Source: Bacteroidota bacterium
GTDB taxonomy: Bacteria > Bacteroidota > Bacteroidia > Chitinophagales > UBA10324
Direction of reading: 5' to 3'
DNA: 10,760 bases
Assembly: GCA_003455275.1 (NCBI GenBank)
Contig: DMRR01000151.1
Location: 1 to 10,760, forward strand
A program made the translations under genes and the position numbers. Below the pieces are notes generated by a model. The model had not been told where the DNA came from and searched no databases. It was given only the letters and a program-made list of their open reading frames with translations. Below are positions 1 through 7,018 of this stretch, piece by piece; the stretch's first letter is position 1, and every line of letters begins with the position of its first letter.

Positions 1-74
1 GTCAGAGCCAGAAAAACGATGATGGGTATTAATTTTTTCATTGCGGAGAATTTCTTTTTGTTGTTCGATTTCAT
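1..74 (-). CDS. Exported protein, N-terminal fragment (third gene of PadR-PspC operon)
   Basis: The 5' end of a minus-strand gene that leaves the window at position 1; 24 codons are visible. The peptide is Lys/Asn-rich for about 15 residues and then hydrophobic (KKLIPIIVFLAL), which reads as a signal peptide or N-terminal membrane anchor. Two starts are possible: ATG at 74, or a second ATG at 41 that would give a more normal signal peptide beginning MKKLIPII. Neither has a Shine-Dalgarno motif, as is usual in Bacteroidota. It lies 76 nt downstream of the PspC gene on the same strand. In Bacteroidota, PadR-PspC pairs are often followed by a secreted DUF2807 (head GIN domain) protein, so that is the most likely identity, but this is inferred from context only; no domain is visible. 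Confidence 0.6.
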   Translation of the reverse strand, partial: MKSNNKKKFSAMKKLIPIIVFLAL

Positions 75-150
75 GTGTATGGCGTTGATGGTTGATTAAA
101 AGTTACAGTTGTTACAATTTTTTTTTTGAAGTGAATTATCCGCTTCAATT

Positions 151-1803
151 TCAAATAGATTTAGTGTGGTGAATCCTGTGAAAATGGAATTTGATTTCAT
201 GGGATTCGTTAGGGTCGTCGGGTTTACCGATAAAATCCTTGCATTCCAAACCATCCTTTGTCATCAGCCAGGTATAACCGACCATGTCCCATGAATTTGT
301 ATCAGTGGTGGTTTGTACATTGTCAAGAATCATTCTTAAATCCTTAGTTATAAAAACAGATTTACCAACCGGCAGCTTCAAAATAATATCGATATTCTGT
401 CCGCGAAATTTAGTATCAGTTGAAAGCATACAAACCGGAGAAAGAGTCAGTGTGTTTCCATTCAATGAATAATGATACTCAATTTCATTAGCTAATTTCT
501 TAGCCTCCCCCGAAGAGTTGCCCCGAGAATGACGAATGAATACAAGCTCAGCTGTGTCAGTATTGCTTGACTGTATATCAAGCGACACCGTGCGAACGAA
601 AACTGAATCTTCATTATTAGTAATGAACATATCATCAGAGAAATCATTGTCAAATTCATTTCTCATTTCATTCCATTCGTCACGGGTTGGGTTTAATGAA
701 AGTTTTAAGGTATCGGCAGGGTAAGAGAGCGTAATTGATGATCTGATGGTACCTTCTTTTTGAAATTCCTTTGCAAGTTTTACTCCCTGGTAAGCAGTAA
801 TTCCTACACCTGCAAGCCAGAAAAACAACATGATAAAACCAACTCTTTTCAAGTACAGGTTTACATTAAAAAGGATTTTTATTCCATTCAAAAGAAGCAG
901 CACTAATGGAATAGCAAGCAGAAGAATAATTCCTGTTACAAACCATCCAATATCAATAGGAGCGAAAATCATTTTTGACAAAACGGATGGAATCATAACT
1001 GAAACAATTCCTGTAAAACTAAAAATGAAAAGAGTGAGCATTACCAATGAAACAATGCTGAAAAGCATTAGAAAAAATCCGAGTATTTTTCCAATGAATA
1101 AAAAAACCTTTCTGAAAACTTCTCCTGCAAAATTTACAGCCTGTGAACCGGCATTCTTTACCCGCTGCCTTGTTTCTTCAGAGCCAACCTGTTTCCCGAA
1201 TTTTTCCATCCGCTCTTTTACATTTCCCATTTCCTCTCGAATGTTTTTTTCTATGTTCGGAATATTTACCCGTTCACCCCGCATCTGAATTTTTTCAGCA
1301 GTAGTTCGCGCAGCAGGCACAATCACCCAAAGAATGATGTATAACAACAAACCCGTTCCAGCAAAGAAAAAGCTGAGCGCAAAAGCGAGCCGCAACCATA
1401 CAGGATCAATGTCAAAGTATGCTGCTATACCTGAACAAACACCGCCCAGCATCCGATCATCTACATTTCGGTAAAATCTTTTGTCAGCATAAGTTTTTCT
1501 TTCTGTAGCTGAGGAGCTATCAGTAAAAGTTTTGCTCTCCTCTCCTGCTACTTCTTCCGGGTTGCCCATTTGCGCAATCACAGATTCAACCTCGTCGATT
1601 GTGATTACATTTTTCGCATCAGAAATTCTTTCTGAAAACATTTCAGCAATCCTACTTTCTATGTCGTGAATTATTTCTTCACTTCCCTGCGCTGAGCCGA
1701 AATGACTCTTTAGTTTTTCAAGATATGCTTTCAGTTTTTCAAAAGCATTCTCATCTATGTGGAATACAATTCCACTTAGGTTTATAGTTATGGTCTTGTT
1801 CAT
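151..1803 (-). CDS. PspC-domain multi-spanning membrane protein
   Basis: A 550-residue inner-membrane protein of the PspC family, which in proteobacteria is the membrane sensor of the phage-shock envelope-stress response. Residues 1-90 are a soluble, mostly helical N-terminal region with acidic helices and the motif QMGNPEEV. Residues 107-165 are the PspC domain: KRFYRN, then the signature GGVCSGIAAYFDIDP, then a hydrophobic hairpin ending WVIVPAA. A charged linker (166-230) follows, then three more membrane segments near 232-262, 284-308 and 322-340. Residues 350-550 form a beta-rich, presumably periplasmic domain with a His-rich end. This long C-terminal half is absent from short PspC proteins (about 60-120 aa) and resembles the ToastRack-type extensions of Bacteroidota PspC proteins. 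The start ATG overlaps the stop of the PadR gene (ATGA), so translation is probably coupled and expression PadR-controlled. Confidence 0.92.
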   Translation of the reverse strand: MNKTITINLSGIVFHIDENAFEKLKAYLEKLKSHFGSAQGSEEIIHDIESRIAEMFSERISDAKNVITIDEVESVIAQMGNPEEVAGEESKTFTDSSSATERKTYADKRFYRNVDDRMLGGVCSGIAAYFDIDPVWLRLAFALSFFFAGTGLLLYIILWVIVPAARTTAEKIQMRGERVNIPNIEKNIREEMGNVKERMEKFGKQVGSEETRQRVKNAGSQAVNFAGEVFRKVFLFIGKILGFFLMLFSIVSLVMLTLFIFSFTGIVSVMIPSVLSKMIFAPIDIGWFVTGIILLLAIPLVLLLLNGIKILFNVNLYLKRVGFIMLFFWLAGVGITAYQGVKLAKEFQKEGTIRSSITLSYPADTLKLSLNPTRDEWNEMRNEFDNDFSDDMFITNNEDSVFVRTVSLDIQSSNTDTAELVFIRHSRGNSSGEAKKLANEIEYHYSLNGNTLTLSPVCMLSTDTKFRGQNIDIILKLPVGKSVFITKDLRMILDNVQTTTDTNSWDMVGYTWLMTKDGLECKDFIGKPDDPNESHEIKFHFHRIHHTKSI

Positions 1804-2138
1804 GATTTAGATTTTTTTGTGGTTAATGAAACAGCACTAACTAATTCGTCCCAGGTTTTCTGAAGCTCTTTCAGAAATTTTTCGCCCAGTCCGGTGAGCT
1901 TATAATATTTCCGAGGTGGTCCTGATTTCGATTCCACCCATTGATAGTTGAGGTAGCCATCGTTCTTTAACCGTGTAAGGATTGGATACAGCGTTCCTTC
2001 CACCACCAGCAACTTCGCCTGCTTCATACGCTCTATGATTTCAGAGGCATAGCATTCGTCATCAGCGTGTATGATGGAGAGAATACAGAACTCCAGGATT
2101 CCCTTGCGCATCTGTGCTTTTGTGTTCTCTATTTCCAT
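1800..2138 (-). CDS. PadR-family winged-helix transcriptional regulator
   Basis: A 112-residue repressor of the PadR family. The N-terminal helix carries MRKGILEFCILSII, typical of PadR proteins. The winged helix follows, with YASEIIERM as helix 2, the recognition helix in VEGTLYPILTRLKNDGYL, and the wing at SGPPRKYYKLT. A final helix (LGEKFLKELQKTWDELV) is the usual short PadR dimerisation helix. An upstream in-frame ATG at 2195 would add 19 residues unlike the family, and it falls inside the palindrome and promoter described separately, so I chose the ATG at 2138. Its leader is A-rich without an SD. PadR proteins of this size commonly repress their own operon in response to small hydrophobic ligands or envelope stress; here the controlled operon includes the overlapping PspC gene. 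The ligand cannot be read from sequence. Confidence 0.93.
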   Translation of the reverse strand: MEIENTKAQMRKGILEFCILSIIHADDECYASEIIERMKQAKLLVVEGTLYPILTRLKNDGYLNYQWVESKSGPPRKYYKLTGLGEKFLKELQKTWDELVSAVSLTTKKSKS

Positions 2139-2159
2139 TTGATTTTTTGTTTGACGGTG

Positions 2160-2191
2160 CAAATAAATGGTAAAACATTGAACTATGCAAT
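2160..2191 (-). promoter_or_regulatory. Candidate Bacteroidota promoter of the PadR-PspC operon
   Basis: On the minus strand, TTTATTTG (2167-2160) matches the -7 consensus TAnnTTTG at five of six fixed positions. ATTG (2191-2188) matches the -33 TTTG at three of four, with a 20-nt spacer, the usual distance. Transcription would start near 2155, leaving a leader of roughly 15-20 nt before the ATG at 2138. This also argues against the longer PadR reading frame. Confidence 0.5.
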
Positions 2192-2198
2192 ACATAGT
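2182..2198. promoter_or_regulatory. Palindromic candidate PadR operator
   Basis: ACTATG-CAATA-CATAGT is a perfect inverted repeat with 6-bp arms and a 5-bp centre. It lies just upstream of padR and covers the candidate -33 box. PadR-family operators are typically palindromes of this size containing ATGT/ACAT-like half-sites, and most PadR proteins repress their own promoter. The assignment as operator is inference. Confidence 0.55.
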
Positions 2199-2387
2199 AG
2201 TAAAATATTTTTAGTAGCAGTTTTAGTAAGGTAGCTGGCAGTGCTGACTATTGATTACCTGTTTCAGGCTTTATTGATAAAATTTATTAGGTCATAAAAT
2301 ATATAAGGCATTATATGTGTTAACAGATTCGTTTGAGTGTAAAAACTTTTTCTGCTTTCATTGCCCTTGAAAAACCAAATCTGCTTC
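2199..2387. other. AT-rich divergent intergenic region
   Basis: This is the rest of the spacer between the divergent padR and 1490-aa genes (the whole spacer is 2139-2387). It contains an inverted repeat ATATAA-GGCA-TTATAT at 2301-2316 and a short AAAATATTTT palindrome at 2202-2211. The only TTTG box, TTCGTTTG at 2328-2335, has no -33 partner at the right distance, so I cannot place the plus-strand promoter. No small gene or RNA is evident. Confidence 0.4.
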
Positions 2388-5300
2388 ATGCGTTCAGTTT
2401 TCATTTTTACTTCCCTCCTGTCCATAACTCTCATTTTGAATTTTACCAGTTGTTTCGCACAAACTGATAAGCCTTTTGAGGCCAGCAACTTTCAGAAGGA
2501 AATGATTCAGTTGCTGGAAAACACGCAGCAACAGGATTGCAAGGATGCAGCAAAAGGTTTTGAATCGTCGTGGCTCAAACTCAATGGCAGCCAGCAGAAC
2601 AGCGTGATTGAGATTGCCAATATGATGCGCACACGCAAAATGCTTGTGATCCCATACTTCAGAGATTTTGTAATGTCAATCAATGCTTATTCGACCGGCA
2701 CAATCTCGTCCAATACTTTCGATCAGTGGAGCGAAACATTGAAGCAACTCATAACCAACCTTCAGAAAGGGAATAACAAAAACTTCCAGGCATTTATTGA
2801 TTTCAGTAAAGATATTTTCGGTCAGAATGCTCTCAATATTGCACCCGGGCGTACATGGAAAATTACGGCTACTGAATTCACTCTCGACTATATTGATGGC
2901 AAACCTGTAGCTGTAATTCCTGAAACCGATTTGCTTGGAATCACCAATGGCGATACCATCATCGTTCATCATACAATGGGAAAATATTTTCCGGTCGATA
3001 ATATGTGGGAAGGGAAAAAAGGTATGATTGACTGGAGCCGCGCAGGCCTTGACCCAAATAATGTGTATGCAACATTTTATAAATTTCAAATTGATTGCGA
3101 GAAAAGTGAATTCACTGTTGACTCTGCTACGCTAACCTATGCTCCTATTCTTGAAGATCAACTTACCGGGAAACTGATTGATAAACTTCTTGCAAACAAC
3201 ACCCCTGAAACAAGCGGCTATCCAAGGTTTTACAGTTATGATGGAAATATCTTTATTAAAAATATCGGCGATAATGCTACTCTTCACGGAGGTATTACCA
3301 TTGAAGGGAGCAAGATGAGTTGCAGCGGCGGAAAAGATTTTAAAGCGGAACTCACGCTGAGAAGATACGATGGAGCGGTAGGTGTGAAGGCAAGAGCAAA
3401 TTCATTTGTGCTGAAAAAGTTTGAAGAAATTTATTCACCACAAGCTGAAGTAAATATTTATCTCGGCAAAGATTCAATCTATCATACCGGCGCCATACTG
3501 AAGTATCGCGTCAGCACCAAACAACTGGTGGTTGAAAGAGGAAAAGATGGAATTGCGCGCTCTGCATTTTTCGATTCATACCATAACAATGACATATATG
3601 CTGACGCACTATACTGGAGATTGGATGAACCAACTCTCAGTATGAGCGAAATTCCGGGTTCTGCCGCCGGCGAATCAAAATTTGAATCCATAAATTATTT
3701 TGAAAAAGGCAGGCTGGATAAGTATCAAAATATTTCTGACTTCAATATCATTAATAAAATAAAACAATATACTGAAGAACATCAGACAATGGAAATTTAT
3801 ACTGATGAACTTGCCAAATACATTTCAAAAACTTATGTACCGGAAACTATAAGACGAACGCTTTATAAACTGGTTGAAGATGGTTTTATCTACTATGATG
3901 AATCAAAGGAAATAGTGACTGTGCGCAAGAAAACAATCAACTATATTCTGAATGATCAGAAACATATGGATTATGACAATATTAAAATGGTTTCGGAACC
4001 TAAGAATTCAACAAACGGAACTATTGACATGAACACCTATGCTATGAATGCAAAAGGAGTTAAGAGTGTAGTGATCAGTGATTCTAATTTCGTAGTGATT
4101 TTCCCCCGAAAAGATTCTTTGATTGAACGAAAGAACCGCGACATTGACTTCGACGGAAAAATGTTTGCAGGCAGGCTTGATATGTATGGTTCAGGTTTTT
4201 CTCTAAATTATGCTGACTGGAAAATGAATCTTGCAAACATTGACACTATGCTTATCAATATTCCGAACGGACAATTCGGTGCTGACGGATGGCCAATTTT
4301 AGTTCCGATTCATAGTTATGTTGAACGATTAACCGGCGATCTTACAATTGATGTGAAAGCTAACAAGAGCGGAATGGACCGACACTGGACATATCCTTCT
4401 CTAAAAACAACAGATAAAAGTTATGTCTTCTACAACCGCCCTTCTACTCAAGGAGGAGCCTATGATAAAAACAAATTTTTCTATGAACTCGAACCATTTC
4501 TATTCGATAGTTTGCTTGCATTCAAAGCAGATGAAGTTGAGTTCAAAGGGAAATTGGTTTCCGCAGGAATTTTTCCTGACATTGTAGAACCAATAGGAAT
4601 TCAAAAAGACCTCGCCCTCGGATTTCAAACCAAGCGGACTGCACTTCCGATGTATGGCAGCAAGGGAACATTCTCCAATACAATTTCACTCGACAATCGC
4701 GGCCTTCTTGGTAACGGAAGTATTAATTACCTGACTTCAGTTACTAAATCAGATCACTTTGTTTTTCTTCCTGATTCCACCACAGGCAAAGCTCAGAGTT
4801 TTGATATGACTGCAACCACATTAGGAGGAGTTGATTATCCAACTGTAAACGGAAATAATGTAGGAGTTTCATGGAAACCATACAGCGATAGCATGATGGT
4901 AAAAACAGATTCTGTTCCGTTCAAAATGTTTGGAAAAGAAACTGACATGACCGGAACATTAGTACTGACTCCAAAAGGATTGAAAGGAAGCGGAACTGTT
5001 GATTGGGCTGATGCTACTTTAAAATCAGGCGACATCAATTTTGGAAAAAACAAAATGCAATCAGATACATCTGACTTTGTGATCAAATCAATAGACCCAA
5101 ACAAGTTTGCCTTAAGTACCAAAAATGTAAATTCAAATATTGATTTTGATAAACAAGTTGGCGATTTCAAATCCAATACTGATGATATCGCAACCGAACT
5201 TCCATATAACCAATACCGCACTTCTATCAATGAATTTCATTGGGATATGGCAAAGAAGAATTTGAAATTCACCGCACCGGCTGGAACTGAAGCAGAATTC

Positions 5301-6860
5301 ACAAGCATACATCCTAAACAAGACTCCCTCAGCTTTACAGGTACAAGTGCAAATTATTCATTGAATGATTTTATCCTGAAAGTAAACCAGGTCCCTTATA
5401 TCGCGGTTGCTGATGCGCATATTATTCCCGACAGCGGAAAAGTAATAATCGAGCCCGATGCTGTGATGCGCACGCTCAACAAAGCAAAAATTGTTGCGGA
5501 TACTATAAATGAATTCCACAATTTCTTTAATGTAACAGCTAATGTTTTTGCAAAATACAGTTACAAGGCAAGCGGCGATTATACTTTCGTCAGTAAAAAT
5601 GGCACTAAACAGAAAATAAATTTCACTGACATTGGAGTTTATAAAGACAGCACGAAACATTACCGCACTTATGCAAAAACTACAATTGATACCGCTCAGA
5701 AATTTTTCATTATTCCAAAAGTTTATTACACCGGTCAGGTTAATATTCAGGCGCCAGTTGAAGAATTGAACTTTGATGGTTATGCAAAACTTCAGATGAA
5801 TAATCCGAATGTGAAAGCAGAGTGGTTCAGCATTAACAATAATTTCACCCGCGACTCTTCACTCATTTATTACAAAGACCCTGTGGATCCGCGCAAGAAA
5901 CCTTCCACCGCAGGAATTGTTTTCGAAGCCGATTCTTCAGATTTATACACTGCCTTTTTCCAGGCAAAAAAATCAAGCAGGGATAAAAACCTGTTCATTG
6001 CCAACGGAATTGTTTATTACGATGAAACAGCAAAAGAATTTGTGGCCGGCGATCCCGATAAAATTCTGAATGAGGCCACCCGCGGCAACATCATTAAGTA
6101 CAACGATGCCACCGGAAAAGTTTATGCTGAGGGTAAAATGGATATGGGACTCAATTTTGGTTTGGTTGATGTTCAGGCCGCTGGTTATATCAACACCGAT
6201 GTAATTAAAAACAAATATGATTTCAAATTACTGATGGGAATTCAGTTTGATATTAAAGATGATTTATTGGAAAGCATGGGCAAAACCGTTCTGGCAAACA
6301 ATTTCAGCCAGGAAGACCTGGATTATTTCAGTGATGATTTTGCGAAAAGCATTCCTGAATTTATTGCCCTGAAAAATGAAAAGAAGTTCAATGATCAGAT
6401 GAACAAGGATGGAACTTTCAAAAAACCGGAAGACTTTAAGTACACTATGTTTTTCACTGATCTTCATTTGGTCTGGGATAAGGATTCAAAATCTTTTTAC
6501 TCAAAAGGCCCGTTTGGAATTGCTTATGTAGGACCTATTGCCATTAACAGAATGATTCAGGGAGCTTATCTTGAAATCGGGTATAAGAAAAGCGGTGACT
6601 ACATGAATCTATACATTCCTGGCGATGACGGCAAGTATTACTATTTCTTCTACCAGAATAATAACATGCAAATCCTTTCCGGTGACAGAAACTGGATGGT
6701 GGCACTTCAATCAATTGATCCGGAAAAACGCAGAACTAAAACTGATGATGGAAAGGTTTATCAATACACTGTAGCAAGTGAAAATAAGATGAACACTTTC
6801 CTTGCCCGCATGCAATACATCGAAACAGGCAAAAAGGAATTTGATCCGAATAAGAAGTAG
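2388..6860 (+). CDS. Large secreted beta-rich protein of unknown function (1490 aa)
   Basis: I do not recognise a named family. The start is ATG 2388, which gives a clean Sec signal peptide (residues 1-24, ending SCFAQ); an upstream TTG at 2361 would only add ten residues ahead of it. Residues 30-140 are mostly helical. From about 150 onward the chain is dominated by short alternating beta strands with many Gly, Asn, Asp and Thr turns, as in beta-helix or LptA/AsmA-like periplasmic proteins. Residues 454-520 form a compact helical insert that resembles a winged helix. Residues 582-608 carry a striking block (KNRDIDFDGK, then AGRLDMYGSGF). Residues 768-777 and 860-869 are related (GLLGNG and GLKGSG), suggesting a repeat unit near 92 residues. 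A helical stretch (about 1291-1345) precedes a Tyr-rich C-terminus. No type IX secretion C-terminal domain, membrane anchor or catalytic motif is visible, so a structural or envelope role is likelier than an enzyme. It is transcribed alone, divergent from padR. Confidence 0.9.
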   Translation: MRSVFIFTSLLSITLILNFTSCFAQTDKPFEASNFQKEMIQLLENTQQQDCKDAAKGFESSWLKLNGSQQNSVIEIANMMRTRKMLVIPYFRDFVMSINAYSTGTISSNTFDQWSETLKQLITNLQKGNNKNFQAFIDFSKDIFGQNALNIAPGRTWKITATEFTLDYIDGKPVAVIPETDLLGITNGDTIIVHHTMGKYFPVDNMWEGKKGMIDWSRAGLDPNNVYATFYKFQIDCEKSEFTVDSATLTYAPILEDQLTGKLIDKLLANNTPETSGYPRFYSYDGNIFIKNIGDNATLHGGITIEGSKMSCSGGKDFKAELTLRRYDGAVGVKARANSFVLKKFEEIYSPQAEVNIYLGKDSIYHTGAILKYRVSTKQLVVERGKDGIARSAFFDSYHNNDIYADALYWRLDEPTLSMSEIPGSAAGESKFESINYFEKGRLDKYQNISDFNIINKIKQYTEEHQTMEIYTDELAKYISKTYVPETIRRTLYKLVEDGFIYYDESKEIVTVRKKTINYILNDQKHMDYDNIKMVSEPKNSTNGTIDMNTYAMNAKGVKSVVISDSNFVVIFPRKDSLIERKNRDIDFDGKMFAGRLDMYGSGFSLNYADWKMNLANIDTMLINIPNGQFGADGWPILVPIHSYVERLTGDLTIDVKANKSGMDRHWTYPSLKTTDKSYVFYNRPSTQGGAYDKNKFFYELEPFLFDSLLAFKADEVEFKGKLVSAGIFPDIVEPIGIQKDLALGFQTKRTALPMYGSKGTFSNTISLDNRGLLGNGSINYLTSVTKSDHFVFLPDSTTGKAQSFDMTATTLGGVDYPTVNGNNVGVSWKPYSDSMMVKTDSVPFKMFGKETDMTGTLVLTPKGLKGSGTVDWADATLKSGDINFGKNKMQSDTSDFVIKSIDPNKFALSTKNVNSNIDFDKQVGDFKSNTDDIATELPYNQYRTSINEFHWDMAKKNLKFTAPAGTEAEFTSIHPKQDSLSFTGTSANYSLNDFILKVNQVPYIAVADAHIIPDSGKVIIEPDAVMRTLNKAKIVADTINEFHNFFNVTANVFAKYSYKASGDYTFVSKNGTKQKINFTDIGVYKDSTKHYRTYAKTTIDTAQKFFIIPKVYYTGQVNIQAPVEELNFDGYAKLQMNNPNVKAEWFSINNNFTRDSSLIYYKDPVDPRKKPSTAGIVFEADSSDLYTAFFQAKKSSRDKNLFIANGIVYYDETAKEFVAGDPDKILNEATRGNIIKYNDATGKVYAEGKMDMGLNFGLVDVQAAGYINTDVIKNKYDFKLLMGIQFDIKDDLLESMGKTVLANNFSQEDLDYFSDDFAKSIPEFIALKNEKKFNDQMNKDGTFKKPEDFKYTMFFTDLHLVWDKDSKSFYSKGPFGIAYVGPIAINRMIQGAYLEIGYKKSGDYMNLYIPGDDGKYYYFFYQNNNMQILSGDRNWMVALQSIDPEKRRTKTDDGKVYQYTVASENKMNTFLARMQYIETGKKEFDPNKK

Positions 6861-6887
6861 TTCCATTTATTGTTCTTATTTTTTCAT

Positions 6888-6921
6888 TTTCAGGTTAAAT
6901 CCCTGAAAGCTTCATTTTTTT
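6888..6921 (+). terminator. Possible weak intrinsic terminator
   Basis: TTTCAGG (6888-6894) and CCTGAAA (6902-6908) form a perfect 7-bp stem with a 7-nt loop, 27 nt after the stop of the 1490-aa gene. A run of seven T follows at 6915-6921, but six nucleotides after the stem rather than directly against it, so termination efficiency is uncertain. Confidence 0.45.
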
Positions 6922-6946
6922 CCCTGCAGATTAACTCTTGTATTCA

Positions 6947-6977
6947 TTAGGTTTTCTGCCTCCTGCAGTTACATTTG
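6947..6977 (+). promoter_or_regulatory. Candidate rpsA promoter
   Basis: TACATTTG (6970-6977) matches the Bacteroidota -7 consensus TAnnTTTG exactly. A partial -33 element, TTAG (6947-6950), lies 19 nt upstream. This predicts a start near 6984 and a leader of about 35 nt that contains the strong SD of rpsA. Confidence 0.45.
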
Positions 6978-7001
6978 CCATCCCAAAAAAAATCCCATAC
7001 A

Positions 7002-7010
7002 AAAGGAGGA
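7002..7010 (+). promoter_or_regulatory. Strong Shine-Dalgarno site of rpsA
   Basis: AAAGGAGGA is an almost full complement of the 16S rRNA 3' end. It is separated by 9 nt from the TTG at 7019. It decides the start of rpsA, for which no ATG lies nearby. None of the other gene starts in this window has such a motif. Confidence 0.85.
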
Positions 7011-7018
7011 ACCATAAC

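Noticed and set aside
126..148. Stem TTGAAGTG / CGCTTCAA just after the PspC stop as a terminator
   Set aside because: On the operon strand it is followed by A, not T, and on the other strand by only a weak T run; one pair is a wobble. The downstream gene is likely in the same operon.
830..1288. Plus-strand open frame of 152 codons inside the PspC gene
   Set aside because: It is antisense to the membrane segments of a well-supported PspC protein and has a composition typical of such shadows.
2139..2195. Longer PadR frame from ATG 2195
   Set aside because: The added residues are unlike PadR N-termini, and the ATG lies inside the palindrome and upstream of the candidate -7 box.
2328..2335. 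TTCGTTTG as the -7 box of the 1490-aa gene
   Set aside because: It lacks the A of TAnnTTTG, and no TTTG or TTG lies 19-21 nt upstream.
2361..2387. TTG start that would extend the 1490-aa protein by nine codons
   Set aside because: The ATG at 2388 begins a canonical signal peptide directly; the extension has no SD and would put charged and polar residues in front of it.
6938..7018. Longer rpsA frame from TTG 6938
   Set aside because: The 27 extra residues do not look like S1, and they would run through the candidate promoter and the strong SD that points to TTG 7019.
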